A DNA stretch of 64,000 bases from Asparagopsis taxiformis (Eukaryota; Rhodophyta; Florideophyceae; Bonnemaisoniales; Bonnemaisoniaceae), in assembly GCA_030407315.1 (NCBI GenBank), contig JALQPE010003263.1, positions 1 through 64,000 of the forward strand, in the 5' to 3' direction. The position numbers and the translations under genes are program-made. Below, piece after piece: positions 11,113-21,198 of the stretch (position 1 is the stretch's first letter; each line of letters starts with the position of its first letter). A model generated the notes under the pieces. That model did no database searches and was not told the DNA's origin. It saw only the letters and a program-made list of their open reading frames with translations.

Positions 11113-12642
11113 TCAGCATCCACGACCAGAGCTCACCATGTTCCAGCGATCCACCATCGTATCAAAGTGTTTCTGTGCAGCAGCAATGAACTTTTCGTTA
11201 CCGGTCTCTCTTGCTCGCTCCACTTTTCTAGCCGCATTATCAAGTAAAGAGATCATCTTGTCTTCTTGTTCAGCCAAGTGAACTAAATCAATCGCATTCT
11301 TGCTGTTGCTCCCAGTCTGACTGCTTTCTAGGGTGTTCCCATTCTTATCCGCTGACAAATTTGATCTGCATGCTTCTTGGATCCTTCTAGTCCGCACATC
11401 AGCCAACTTTCCAATTTTTTGACATGCCCAGGAAAAACCATCTTCGTCTTCTTTAAGTTGATCTGTTTGACACCTTTTGCCTAGTAAGGTCGGTTCAGAA
11501 GAAGATTGAAAAGGCTTTTTCTTTCGACCTGCAGTCATATTTGATTCATTTGCCATTTCGGCAGTGCGAAACTCGTCGTAACCATTGTCATCTTGTCCTG
11601 AAATGTCAATGGTTTTCGAAACCAGACGCATGAATGTGTCATCCTGATGCGGCGTTCCCATTCGAGCAGTGCAAAATATGACAAAATCCCGCTTTCCACT
11701 GGCTGCAAGCTCTCCGTTTTCAAGATGGCGAAGAAAGTTGGGAAAACGCTCAGGGTCCTTTTGACCTGATTTCTGCCAATGTTGCTTCGGGGCCGTGAAA
11801 GCTGCTCGCCCATCGATGAAAGCATCTTTGAGCTTAGATGCTCGACGAAACTCTAGCGGTTGTGCAGTAGGATCCACGTTGTCTAGCCTCCCCTCAAATT
11901 CCTCCCCTCCCGTGACAGTTGCATTGTTAAACCTGTCTTCTACTATCGTCCAGAAATGATCCCTCGAAACACCCTCATCCAAATGAGTCCTTTGCAGCAA
12001 ATCTTCAGTCGCTTGCATCACTGCTGCGCGAGCGACCTCATCCTCCCTCAAAATTAGCATCAACGGAGCGAATTCGTTGAGAGAGAAACTCTTCTTCTGT
12101 GAACTCTGTTCTGCAATATCATCTTCGCAGATTGAAGTTTTTTCTATATCATGTCTTGAATCTGGACGATTGAAGTCGGTAGATCCTCTATATTCTTTCT
12201 TTGATCTGTACCAAGCTCTTCGCATAATCGTCTGCTCGACAGCAGGAAGCTTTTGAAAAAGGCAATCTAATGCAGGTGCATTGAATAGAAGCTCTGGCCT
12301 ACTTTCATTCTGTTTCCGGAATTCATCAATGTTTTCAAACCCCTTGTTCTGTTTACAAATTTTCTCCAAAGAACCAGACTGTGATAATATCATACCCTTA
12401 ACCATTGCACGTGCAACAAGTACATTCTTGTTCCCACCCACCTTCATATTCCAATACTTGTTAATGATTCGCAGTTCTTTGTGTGTTCGATCACACAGGA
12501 ATGAATATAGCAAATCTGGGAAACTGAACTGGTTTACAGACAGATTATTGACTTCTGTTTTTCCCAGATCCTCCGAAGGGCTTTGGATGCTTTCGATCAT
12601 GTCCAAACGGTCGTCTTGTTTGAGTACATCATTGATGTCCAT
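11113..12642 (-). CDS. Orphan 509-aa protein with SAP-like motif
   Basis: One uninterrupted frame runs from an ATG at 12642 to a stop at 11113. Residues about 52-82 (THKELRIINKYWNMKVGGNK, then VLVARAM) resemble the helix-loop-helix SAP motif that binds A/T-rich DNA. Residues about 105-145 form an amphipathic region, and the last ~60 residues are predicted by eye to be a coiled coil (LAEQEDKMISLLDNAARKVE). The middle is acidic and low in complexity. No catalytic motif was recognised. It sits alone in the repeat-rich boundary zone, flanked by relics, so it may be a transposon-associated or lineage-specific DNA-binding protein. The intact frame argues for a real gene; the SAP call is tentative. 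Confidence 0.55.
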   Translation of the reverse strand: MDINDVLKQDDRLDMIESIQSPSEDLGKTEVNNLSVNQFSFPDLLYSFLCDRTHKELRIINKYWNMKVGGNKNVLVARAMVKGMILSQSGSLEKICKQNKGFENIDEFRKQNESRPELLFNAPALDCLFQKLPAVEQTIMRRAWYRSKKEYRGSTDFNRPDSRHDIEKTSICEDDIAEQSSQKKSFSLNEFAPLMLILREDEVARAAVMQATEDLLQRTHLDEGVSRDHFWTIVEDRFNNATVTGGEEFEGRLDNVDPTAQPLEFRRASKLKDAFIDGRAAFTAPKQHWQKSGQKDPERFPNFLRHLENGELAASGKRDFVIFCTARMGTPHQDDTFMRLVSKTIDISGQDDNGYDEFRTAEMANESNMTAGRKKKPFQSSSEPTLLGKRCQTDQLKEDEDGFSWACQKIGKLADVRTRRIQEACRSNLSADKNGNTLESSQTGSNSKNAIDLVHLAEQEDKMISLLDNAARKVERARETGNEKFIAAAQKHFDTMVDRWNMVSSGRGC

Positions 12643-13059
12643 TTCGACCGATCTATGGAAAATTTCGATGTTAGATGCGTTTCAATGAGATGAACTAGCT
12701 CAGCTTCGTATTGCGTTTATTTATGTCCTCTATCTTCACAGCAATGGCGTATTGCCTCTGGAATGAACTGTGGTACAAACTGACCTCACTGATACATTTC
12801 GCAGCATCCTATCCACAGTGCCCAACATGACCGCCGTCGCACACTCACCGTTTCCTCAAACAGCGAAATTTGCTTGCTTCCATGGTACAGACGAATGCCT
12901 CCGCATCGAATGCATGCAAATTATCAACGCCCATCTCTGGAGGATCTAATTTTGCGGACAACATCTCCCGAGTCGAAATTTCGTGGGCAGACTTTGCTGC
13001 TGTTAATATTGGAACAGGTCAAATGTGGTTGGGGACTGTAGGACATATTTGTGGATCTG
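12643..13059. other. Gene-free stretch
   Basis: This is the upstream region of the orphan gene. No conserved coding sequence or RNA gene was seen. Confidence 0.4.
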
Positions 13060-13129
13060 TGATGCCACAAGGCATCATGGAAGACAACTGAAAAGTATCC
13101 GCGAGGCTACTTTTCAGTTGTCTTCCATG
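13060..13129. repeat. Two adjoining perfect hairpins
   Basis: The first inverted repeat is TGATGCC-ACAA-GGCATCA (13060-13077). It overlaps by two bases a much longer one with perfect 22-bp arms at 13076-13097 and 13108-13129 around a 10-nt loop (TCCGCGAGGC). Perfect arms of this length are not expected by chance and mean recent origin or selection. Possible sources are a foldback transposon remnant, a small-RNA precursor or an inverted duplication. Confidence 0.8.
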
Positions 13130-13279
13130 AGCAAGTTCTGCTCCTATTACGACAAGTGTCGCGAGATCAGACACTTTCGACCGTTTCCGGCGTCCAGCTT
13201 TCGTGCACACCTGTAAGGACATACAGAACTTCCTTACGCGTTTCAACCAACCAGATCCCTCCATTCCGTCGGTGCATGG

Positions 13280-13309
13280 TCATCCACGCTCATCTACGCT
13301 CATCCACGC
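13280..13309 (+). repeat. Three tandem copies of a 10-bp unit
   Basis: TCATCCACGC, TCATCTACGC and TCATCCACGC lie head to tail. This is a minor tandem repeat in non-coding sequence. Confidence 0.7.
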
Positions 13310-13420
13310 TCACATGGAATGCCCCTGAGAACGGTCTAATATGGGGTGGTGCGACACTTAAATTTCGCACACTGTACGTAGAATTGGAGCGAGCACAGAG
13401 ATTACGTGTTTAATAATTGA

Positions 13421-13774
13421 AGAGATGGTGTCCCTTACATCTATACGGACGAGCTAATCACAGCCCTCCATTCCGAGTTTGCTCAAGCATATTCTGCTCG
13501 TGAGAAAGGCCCCCAGTCTTTACTATCGAAAGGGTGGACTCCCTATCACTACTCTGTCGAACGATTCGTGCGCAGCACTCCTTCCGATCGATTGTACGGT
13601 TGGACGCCTGGCGCACGCGCGATTGCACCGATAGTCACGACACACATGGCCGTTGCTGGGTTCCTCTGGCGCATTGCAACCGTTCCTACAATTATCAGGG
13701 CATCCTGGTGCGCCCTCTTATTGGACCATATATTTAAAATTTCAGGGAATCAAAATTCCCATCACTATCGGTAA
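13421..13774 (+). pseudogene. Open frame of 118 codons, probable gene fragment
   Basis: The frame is open from just after a TGA at 13418-13420 to 13774 but has no start codon near its beginning. The protein reads like coding sequence (YIYTDELITALHSEFAQAY, then GWTPYHYSVERFVRSTP). No family was recognised. The absence of a start and its position among relics suggest a piece of a mobile-element or host gene, on the strand opposite to the following gene. Confidence 0.3.
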
Positions 13775-13799
13775 ACTGATAAAGCCTTATATATTTCTA

Positions 13800-15354
13800 T
13801 CAGCTCGACTGGCATCTAGCGCAATTCTTTGGTACTCGACCTGCCACCAGATCTGACACATGCTCAAACGCCGCCTTGCCAATGCCACTTCCCAACTTAT
13901 CTCCGGCAGGCACAGATGGAGGGAAGTGTACCCCTGCGAATAAACGAGATTGTCCACAATTCTTAGCAGCTGCCCTCAAATTGGGGAACGTATTAATGAT
14001 TGTTCCCTGGAGGACGGGGATAAACCTCGGGGTTAGAGGAATTTGATATGGGGGAATAGTTACATTTGGTCCGACAATATCCTTCAGTGCAACTTCCAGA
14101 TGCTCCAATGATGCCGTGCATATCGTTGCTGATGCAGACGGAAATTCAGAGTGCGGCTGCGTAGTGACCAATGGTTCCCATTCTGACGCATCAATGGTCC
14201 CAACCCCTTCGATCACATTAATGAGCACATTGACTTGGGTACCATTGCGTAGTCGCCGGATCATGGTAGATGGTCGCACAAGGTCATGACGCCTCTTCTC
14301 CTTCCATGCTGTCAGCACTGCATCATACTGCGCCAGCATTTCTCCTAACGTCAGCCTATCGACAGTGAAGCTATCCAAATCAAACACAGTTGCATAGAAG
14401 AAAATGAAACTGCCTAAGGACAGAAACTTGCTCTCCCAGTAAAATGCCCGTGCAATCTGAAGTGGAGTCAAGTTCCTCGATATCTCAAATAGCTCATCAA
14501 TGTATCCCATCACCTTCTTCCTATCTCTCGCCGTCATCCGCTTCAACATATTCGGATTCTCATACGGCCCTTCTACTTTCCTAGCCTCAAAATCCTCCTT
14601 CGATAACACTAGCGGAGTCGATGTCAATCCAATATGCGGTGTAATATGCTTCTGAGATCCAAACAACCCGAGCGAATCAATCGACTGCGTCAGTGGTTGC
14701 CATCGCAAAGGCTTAATGAGCTGGAATGATTTCAAATCGGCATGATTCACTGGAGTGTAACCTGTTGAATCTTCAAAGCTGCGACGGTTATTGCCGCGGG
14801 TAATATCACCGAGAGAGTTCCATCCATCTTGTGCGAAGAAGTTTGCAACGGCGGATCCCAGGACATTACCCCATCCAACCGGTGTGGACAAGTCTGTAGA
14901 GTCATCAAACGGATTTAGACCGTTCTGAACAAGAAATTGGGCATATGCCGCAGCTTCACGAGGGAACTCGAGTGCAATTGTTCTATAAAATGCATGAGAG
15001 TTCAACACTGATCTCGGACCAATGTCACAGAGTGCAGGAGGGATATTATCCTTTTTGCCGAAGAATGAAAGGGCGACTGGGTGACATCCGGCACGAACCT
15101 GATATGTAGCGACAGCTAAAATGAGGGCATAGCGAACGGCTATCGGTGTTTGCAAGCGAAGTATCTCAGGTGGGAACAGGGCCGCGGCAGCTGCATTCGG
15201 AATGCCTGCTGTATCGAAGGTCGGGATGAGTACAGAGGCTAATTCAGCGGGGAATTCTGACGGCTGGGTGTTATTGGTTGTGGCGGGTTGTGACCGACCG
15301 GGTACATTGTGTGAGGATGGTGAGGAGAAGGGTGTGAAATATCACTGGCTTCAT
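13800..15354 (-). CDS. Vanadium-haloperoxidase/PAP2-like secreted protein, altered active site
   Basis: A frame open on the minus strand down to the stop at 13800 encodes an all-helical PAP2-superfamily protein. The early TPIAVRYALILAVATYQVRA segment matches the conserved N-terminal helix of vanadium haloperoxidases. Near the C-terminus are the phosphate/vanadate-binding patterns K-x6-RP (KRRHDLVRP) and SR-x5-H (SRLFAGVH). The middle motif, normally PSGH with the acid-base His, is PSAS here. No ATG is in frame at the 5' end: the first start-like codon is a TTG at 15155 and the frame stays open further upstream. An ATG at 15354 begins a good signal peptide (MKPVIFHTLLLTILTQC), but it is in another frame and no intron of usual size joins them. 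Family membership is fairly sure; activity and start are not. Confidence 0.6.
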
Positions 15355-16076
15355 AGTGAGCGGGTAGCGAGATGGGAGGTGGATCGGTCGAGTCGTCGGG
15401 TTGTAAGACGAACCGATGTAAGATCAAATGTGGTAGGTTAGGGAATAAACACTGCTACTGATGTCGAATTCCCATTGGAGGGGTACCCTAGCTACGTTTG
15501 GGAGTTGTTCTACTCTGTTCCCAGGAGGAAACTCAGTATCTGGGCCGAAATCTCCCATTGTTCTTCACCTAGAAACAGCTCAATTTGGTATCGCCAAATT
15601 CCTCCAATTAGCTTCAAGTTATGGGAATGTCACGCGACAGGCTCTGCGTGGATATGACAACGATACAATACACAACCGCCTAAACGGACAGTTTTTCATA
15701 TTTCGATATACCAGGCTGCTCCCAGTCTCGACAGGAATCTACTCGGTGGATAATCTGGATTGGAAAATCTTGCAAACTATGAAAAGTAATTCCAATTTTT
15801 GTCCAAAATGTTTCACAAAATAATTGATTGAATTTCCCTGCCCGAACGAAATGTTGTACCATATTGTCGCCTGCTCGTTAGCCATCAACGCGCCAAAGTT
15901 ACCGCCGTCATACTTTGTCGTTGGCTCACATTCTCCGCGTTACAGCGATTTGCCTCTCTACATCAGGCACGCCGCTCCATCCCGCCAACCTTTCACGCCG
16001 CCGAACCATCTTTTTCTGCCTCTCCGCATATTCTCTCCTCGACTGACTTGCGATCCCAGCGCCCTGTCCGTTAACA
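15355..16076. promoter_or_regulatory. Divergent intergenic region
   Basis: This lies between the haloperoxidase-like gene and ABCE1, which are transcribed away from each other. A 120-codon open frame at 15461-15823 has no recognisable domain and is probably chance. The 130 bp before ABCE1 are pyrimidine-rich, as in other promoters of this island. Confidence 0.4.
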
Positions 16077-17915
16077 ATGGCTGATAAACTAACTCGTATT
16101 GCCATTGTGAATGGCGAGAGATGCAAGCCGAAGAGATGCTCTCTCGAATGCAAGAAGAGTTGTCCAGTCGTGCGAATGGGAAAGATTGGATGTCTCGAAG
16201 TTACGTCCAAGAGCAAAATCGCAACAATATCAGAAATCCTATGCGTCGGTTGTGGTATTTGCGTAAAGAAGTGTCCATTCGACGCTATTCAGATCATCAA
16301 TCTCCCAAAAGAACTTGAGAAAGAAACCATCCACAGATATGGCCCCAATGCATTTAAACTGCATCGCCTCCCAGTTCCGAGGCCTGGCCAGGTGCTTGGA
16401 TTAGTCGGAACCAATGGTATTGGCAAGAGCACGGCACTCAAGGTGCTTGCCGCAAAACTCAAACCCAATCTTGGCGAATGGAACTCTCCGCCGGACTGGA
16501 CTGAAATTCTCAGTCATTTCCGTGGTAGTGAGCTCCAGAACTACTTTACAAGAGTTTTGGAAGATGATATTAAGGCCATCATCAAGCCGCAATATGTGGA
16601 TGCAATTCCTCGTGCGATTAAGGGAAAGGTTGGCGAAATTCTCAAGCGCAAAGATGAGAGAGGCGTATTCGTTGAAATGTCGCAAAAATTGCAACTGGGT
16701 GATGTTCTCGAGCGTGACATTAGCGTGCTCAGTGGTGGTGAATTGCAGCGTTTTGCACTCTCAATAGTCGCTGTCCAGGAAGCTGATGTTTATATGATTG
16801 ATGAACCAAGTTCCTACCTTGATGTCAGACAACGTCTTCAAGCTGCTAAAGTGATTCGCGACTTGCTTGTAGACAAGAGTAAGACTTATGTCATTGTTGT
16901 TGAACACGATCTCGCCGTCCTGGACTATTTGTCAGACTTCATCTGCTGTTTATATGGCAAGCCTGGAGCATACGGTGTTGTGACGTTGCCGTTCTCTGTC
17001 AGGGAGGGTATCAACATCTTCCTTGCCGGCTTTATCCCAACGGAAAACTTGAGGTTTAGACAAACTGCTCTGCAGTTTAGGCTTGCTGAAACAGCAGATG
17101 ATGAAGAAGAAGTTGAGCACCATCATTTGTACAGTTATCCTACCATGACTAAGCAACTTGGTAACTTCAAACTCACAATTGAACAAGGTTCGTTCACAGA
17201 CTCGGAGATCGTCGTCATGCTCGGTGAAAATGGAACTGGAAAGACGACTTTTATCCGGATGCTCGCTGGTCTGATGAAACCAGACGATGAAAATGTGGAA
17301 ATCCCTGAGCTCAACGTGAGTTACAAACCGCAGAAGATTTCTCCCCGATTCGAGGGAACTGTTCGTCAATTACTGTATTCCAAAATCAGAGATACATGGT
17401 TGCATCCGCAGTTCATGACAGATGTTACCAAACCTATGAACATCGATTCTCTTCTGGATCAAGAAGTGAAATTCTTATCGGGTGGTGAGCTGCAAAGGGT
17501 GGCCCTTGTAATGGCCCTAGGGAAGCCAGCAGATATTTACCTCATAGATGAGCCGAGTGCTTATTTGGATTCAGAACAACGTATTATTGCTGCGAAGATG
17601 ATCAAACGATACATTCTTCACTCGAAGAAGACAGCGTTCATTGTAGAGCATGATTTCATCATGAGTTCATATCTGGCCGATCGAGTGGTTGTATACGAGG
17701 GAACTCCAGCTATCGACTGTACAGCGTGTTCACCACAGAATCTTGTTACTGGAATGAATCGCTTCTTACGAAATCTAGAGATCACGTTTAGAAGAGACCC
17801 TACTAACTTCCGACCCAGAATTAACAAGCTTGATTCGGTGAAAGACAGAGAGCAGAAGTTGATGGGACAATTCTTCTACGTGGACGTTGCTGCTGATGAC
17901 AGAGACGACGACTAG
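16077..17915 (+). CDS. ABCE1: ABCE1/RLI1 ribosome recycling ATPase
   Basis: This 612-aa protein splits 80S ribosomes after termination and also acts in initiation and ribosome maturation in the cytosol. The N-terminal domain has the eight Cys of two 4Fe-4S clusters at residues 16, 21, 25, 29 and 56, 59, 62, 66. Two ABC ATPase domains follow: Walker [10 protein letters not shown] at 111-119, signature LSGGELQR at about 218-225, Walker B ending IDEP near 244; then Walker [10 protein letters not shown] near 383-391 and a second LSGGELQR. Length matches the family (about 600 aa). The ATG at 16077 lies in a good context (AACAATGG) and the protein aligns from residue 1. There is no intron. It points toward the dUTPase gene (convergent). 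Confidence 0.97.
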   Translation: MADKLTRIAIVNGERCKPKRCSLECKKSCPVVRMGKIGCLEVTSKSKIATISEILCVGCGICVKKCPFDAIQIINLPKELEKETIHRYGPNAFKLHRLPVPRPGQVLGLVGTNGIGKSTALKVLAAKLKPNLGEWNSPPDWTEILSHFRGSELQNYFTRVLEDDIKAIIKPQYVDAIPRAIKGKVGEILKRKDERGVFVEMSQKLQLGDVLERDISVLSGGELQRFALSIVAVQEADVYMIDEPSSYLDVRQRLQAAKVIRDLLVDKSKTYVIVVEHDLAVLDYLSDFICCLYGKPGAYGVVTLPFSVREGINIFLAGFIPTENLRFRQTALQFRLAETADDEEEVEHHHLYSYPTMTKQLGNFKLTIEQGSFTDSEIVVMLGENGTGKTTFIRMLAGLMKPDDENVEIPELNVSYKPQKISPRFEGTVRQLLYSKIRDTWLHPQFMTDVTKPMNIDSLLDQEVKFLSGGELQRVALVMALGKPADIYLIDEPSAYLDSEQRIIAAKMIKRYILHSKKTAFIVEHDFIMSSYLADRVVVYEGTPAIDCTACSPQNLVTGMNRFLRNLEITFRRDPTNFRPRINKLDSVKDREQKLMGQFFYVDVAADDRDDD

Positions 17916-18066
17916 GGCAACACAGTGACAGTCCAAGTGGCGGATCTGTGGGCAACGGCAACAATCGTTTGATTGAACAACTGGAGCTAATGGCCAGGGG
18001 AAGGAAAGTACAGGAAAGTGATTGATACACACAGTTTAATGTAGCCGAGACGTAAATGAGACTGTA

Positions 18067-18732
18067 TTATAAAGCAGTCGAGACTCCAGTGGATCCAAAA
18101 CCGTTGGCACCGCGTTCGGTATCATCCAGTTCTGAAACGACGAGAGCTTCTGCATGTGAAATCTTCTCCAGTACGAGCTGGGCGATGCGTTTGCCGACGA
18201 CAACTTGGAAATCCTCATCACCGAAATTGAACAAAATAACTTTGATCTCTCCACGATAGTCAGCATCAATGACGCCTGCGCCGACATCGATAAACTTATC
18301 AATGGTAAGACCAGATCTAGGCGCCACTCTTCCGTAGCAGCCTTGCGGAATCTTCACCCGAAGACCAGTGTGAACGGCGGCCTTTCCCTTTGCAGGAATG
18401 ATAACAGGTTCAGAGGCTGCTAGATCAAATCCGGCAGCATTTGCTGAGCCGCGCTTAGGAACTGTGGCATTATCACTCATGAGACAGACCTGCATTGGGG
18501 GTTCAGGAGACAGGGTTGGTCTATCTCGCTTGAGCGGGGCCTGTGTATCGGGTGAGGGTGTTTGACGTTTAACTGGTAGTGAAGAACCATTCAAGTGCGC
18601 AATTTGCTGATTTGGATCGACAGGTGCAGCGGGCGCATTATTCACATCTTCAAGCGTCATTGCGTAACGAGCCGAAAGAGGATGTCCGAGATGATCGAAG
18701 CGAACGGTGGGAGAGCGGATATTTATGGACAT
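18067..18732 (-). CDS. DUT: dUTP diphosphatase (dUTPase), nuclear-type
   Basis: Trimeric dUTPase hydrolyses dUTP to dUMP and pyrophosphate, keeping uracil out of DNA and feeding dTMP synthesis. All five family motifs are present: AGFDLAAS (100-107), PRSGL (138-142), GAGVIDADYRGEI (151-163), RIAQLV (182-187) and the Phe-containing C-terminal lid GANGFGSTG (about 208-216). The 221-aa protein has an extra ~80 residues before the core; these contain two basic pairs (KR at 55-56 and 68-69) in a Pro/Ser-rich context, resembling a bipartite nuclear localisation signal. An internal Met at 25 is an alternative start. The gene is intronless, convergent with ABCE1, and about 200 bp downstream of the next minus-strand gene. 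Confidence 0.96.
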   Translation of the reverse strand: MSINIRSPTVRFDHLGHPLSARYAMTLEDVNNAPAAPVDPNQQIAHLNGSSLPVKRQTPSPDTQAPLKRDRPTLSPEPPMQVCLMSDNATVPKRGSANAAGFDLAASEPVIIPAKGKAAVHTGLRVKIPQGCYGRVAPRSGLTIDKFIDVGAGVIDADYRGEIKVILFNFGDEDFQVVVGKRIAQLVLEKISHAEALVVSELDDTERGANGFGSTGVSTAL

Positions 18733-18933
18733 CGGAATGATTTACGCGAGTGCAATTTGCGCATAAAATATATTTCGCATTCTCCCGCCAAAAAGCGGAC
18801 ATTGAGGACCAGCAATGCATCGCGCACAAAGTTGTCAGCGACGAGTAGTATTGCGAACGGTCATGTGGCTTGCAGGTTGTTGCGTAGCGCAGAGTTGAGG
18901 GCAGCGTAGATAATTCTAAACTTAGTTTGCTTT

Positions 18934-19974
18934 TCAGCACACGAGACATCGACTGCCCGCGCCGCCTTCGCCTGCCGAGAGCGCAGTGATTTGCGCCTTG
19001 GCATCCTCTTGAATCTGTGCAATCTCCGCTTCAGCGCCAAACTGTGGCGGTCCTAGTTGCTCCTTGCCCTCCATCCGACCCTGCTGTAAAATGCCTTCCA
19101 CGGAACGAAGTAGTACCAATGCCTTTGCAGCTGCAAGAACTCGATCGTCCTCTAAATTAGAGTAAGCACGCGCCAAACACATGACTGCACGAGCGCGCTT
19201 CACACCATACAACCTATCCGCATATACATACTTATTCTGCGCAGCGGCACTGCTCGAATTATAGTCAATTTGCAATGGCCAACTGCTCTTCACCTCCGTA
19301 TGCGGCATCGGGTTACCAGCCAACGACGTCTCCAACGACGCTATACATCTATTCACATACATCCTTCTGCGCACCTTTTTCTTCAACGGCTCCTCGACCG
19401 GCACGCACTCGGCGCCCACACCCGGCGACTGTACGTGCGCATCGATCGTCTGATACAGACGGTCGTAGACGAGGCCGCGACACAGCATGGCGTCCAAGTA
19501 AGCGCGACAATGCACGGGCACGCTGCGCCACTCTTGGCAGGTATCGAAAATCGCGATACAATCATTGAGTGGACGCAGCGCGCGCATGAGATGTGCATGC
19601 GTGTCAACGGCGGACGGCGCGATAGTCGGAATACGCAATGTGACATGCAAACGCGTGAACCATGCATTGCCTAATTTGGCGAGGAGACGGGCGCGCGCCA
19701 ACTGATCGATCGTGACGCGTTCGCGCTCGCGACGACATGCGTGCGCGTACGTCATGATGGCTCGATGCACATTGTCGAGACGGTCGCCGGCGAGCCGGGC
19801 GAGATAGGCGTCGCCGAGCGCCTCGAGATGCAACTTGTCGTTGCGTTGACGGCGCAACGCCGCTTCGGCGTACGCTAAGGCGTTTTCGGCGTGGAGAATT
19901 TGTTGACGCGTCGGTGAAAGTGATGGCGGTTTGGGACGGAGTGGCGGCAGGTGCGACGGCTTGGGAGTGGCCAT
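18934..19974 (-). CDS. TPR-like helical protein with C-terminal CaaX box
   Basis: This 346-aa protein consists almost wholly of predicted helices with TPR-like spacing (ALAYAEAALRRQRNDKLHLE, then ALGDAYLARLAGDRLDNVHR). It begins with a Pro/Lys-rich leader (MATPKPSHLPPLRPKPPSLS). The last four residues are CLVC, a plausible CaaX prenylation signal after a flexible GEGGAGSRC tail. No enzyme motif is visible and I cannot name an orthologue. If the CaaX is used, the protein would be farnesylated and membrane-bound. The 5' half is unusually GC-rich (CGCG words), unlike its 3' half. It shares a 471-bp divergent promoter with NFU. Confidence 0.65.
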   Translation of the reverse strand: MATPKPSHLPPLRPKPPSLSPTRQQILHAENALAYAEAALRRQRNDKLHLEALGDAYLARLAGDRLDNVHRAIMTYAHACRRERERVTIDQLARARLLAKLGNAWFTRLHVTLRIPTIAPSAVDTHAHLMRALRPLNDCIAIFDTCQEWRSVPVHCRAYLDAMLCRGLVYDRLYQTIDAHVQSPGVGAECVPVEEPLKKKVRRRMYVNRCIASLETSLAGNPMPHTEVKSSWPLQIDYNSSSAAAQNKYVYADRLYGVKRARAVMCLARAYSNLEDDRVLAAAKALVLLRSVEGILQQGRMEGKEQLGPPQFGAEAEIAQIQEDAKAQITALSAGEGGAGSRCLVC

Positions 19975-20445
19975 CGGTTGTGGAGTTAGACGATTCGGTA
20001 GTTAGGGACGGCACTTGTGGGATGATGATGAATCGCGCTAAATTGTACAAGTGCAACTGAAAGGCATGTTCGGGAAGCAGTTGGAATGCAGCAATGAGAG
20101 AAAACACAGCTCATGTGTGTCAGCGAACGATGGAAAAGACATGACTGTACCGCTGCGTCCACCGCCTTGGACAGCTATCTATCTCGTTGTTCAACTACAA
20201 CTGTTGTCGACCTGCAATCTCTGCCTGTGTTTTCTCGTCCAATCAATTCCTGCCAGGTATTTCTATATCCTTTCTCCACTTGTCCTGTTCCCATTCGTTT
20301 CCTCACGTCCTTCTCAGCCACATCTTGACATTTCACCCGTTGGCCCTTCCCACGGAGTGGCTCCAACACGCTTATATCTCCTCTAGAGCCGACCGGCATC
20401 ACGCCACACGTAATCCTCTCCGTCCGCTCCGGTCGTCACAACAAC
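19975..20445. promoter_or_regulatory. Divergent promoter region
   Basis: These 471 bp separate the CaaX protein gene and NFU. The right half is rich in C and T on the + strand. No RNA gene or conserved ORF was seen. Confidence 0.4.
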
Positions 20446-21114
20446 ATGCGTCAAACAGCTTTCACTCCTCAGCTTGCTCGTCCACGCACCCCGTCGACAT
20501 GGGTCGCGCCCAGCGTCTGTTCAAAATCACAAACTTCTACAAGTTCAATGCAGTCGTCGCGTACAATTCCATCCGCAACTATGGCAGACACCCCGCCTAA
20601 AGTGTCCCCCGTGCCGACGAAGAGCACCGAATCAGACGACGATTCCATTCTCGAACTCACAGAGGCAAATGTGGAAATGGTTTTGGATGAAATGCGCCCC
20701 TATCTCATGGCCGATGGCGGAAATGTCTCCATTGCTGAGATTGATGGCGCCACGGTCAAATTGCAGCTCGAAGGCGCGTGTGGTACTTGTCCCAGTAGCA
20801 CAATGACAATGAAGATGGGGCTTGAACGTCGTTTGCGCGAGAAGATTCCGGAAATTGAAGAGGTCGTTCAGACAGAGCCCGAAGGCCCGCCACTCACCGA
20901 AGAAGGAATTGAAAAGACACTCGATGAAGTCAGACCCTTTCTCAATGTTGCCGGAGGTTCAATTCAATTATTGGAGCTAATAACAGATTCTGCCGTTCCA
21001 ACAGCCAGACTGAAAATGACAGGTTCCGGTGCAGCAATCAACTCGGTCAAGATTGAGATCACCCATCGTTTAAAGAGGAACTGGATCAAGCTAGCTAATG
21101 TTACATTTGAGTAA
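20446..21114 (+). CDS. NFU: NFU iron-sulfur scaffold, plastid two-domain type
   Basis: NFU proteins carry and hand over 4Fe-4S clusters to apo-proteins. The first NifU C-terminal domain (about residues 69-140) has the cluster-binding CXXC in GACGTCPSSTMTMKMGLE. A second, degenerate Nfu domain (about 150-222) lacks the cysteines, exactly as in the plastid NFU1-3 of plants. The first ~55 residues are rich in Ser, Thr, Pro and Arg and nearly free of acidic residues, with a Phe near the start, fitting a transit peptide. This two-domain form is evidence for a photosynthetic or plastid-bearing host. Start: first ATG of the frame at 20446. The gene is convergent with SDA1 (84 bp between stops). Confidence 0.9.
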   Translation: MRQTAFTPQLARPRTPSTWVAPSVCSKSQTSTSSMQSSRTIPSATMADTPPKVSPVPTKSTESDDDSILELTEANVEMVLDEMRPYLMADGGNVSIAEIDGATVKLQLEGACGTCPSSTMTMKMGLERRLREKIPEIEEVVQTEPEGPPLTEEGIEKTLDEVRPFLNVAGGSIQLLELITDSAVPTARLKMTGSGAAINSVKIEITHRLKRNWIKLANVTFE

Positions 21115-21198
21115 TGACTTTTTCGTGCCAAGTTGAATTGTATAAAAACAACTGCTTATTTCTACACAACCATCTTGCCCACCAACCAATCATCACAC

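Noticed and set aside
15461..15823. 120-codon frame between the haloperoxidase-like gene and ABCE1
   Set aside because: Has an ATG but no domain, and lies in a divergent promoter region.
19383..19674. Long antisense frames across the CaaX gene
   Set aside because: GC-rich shadow frames of the real gene.
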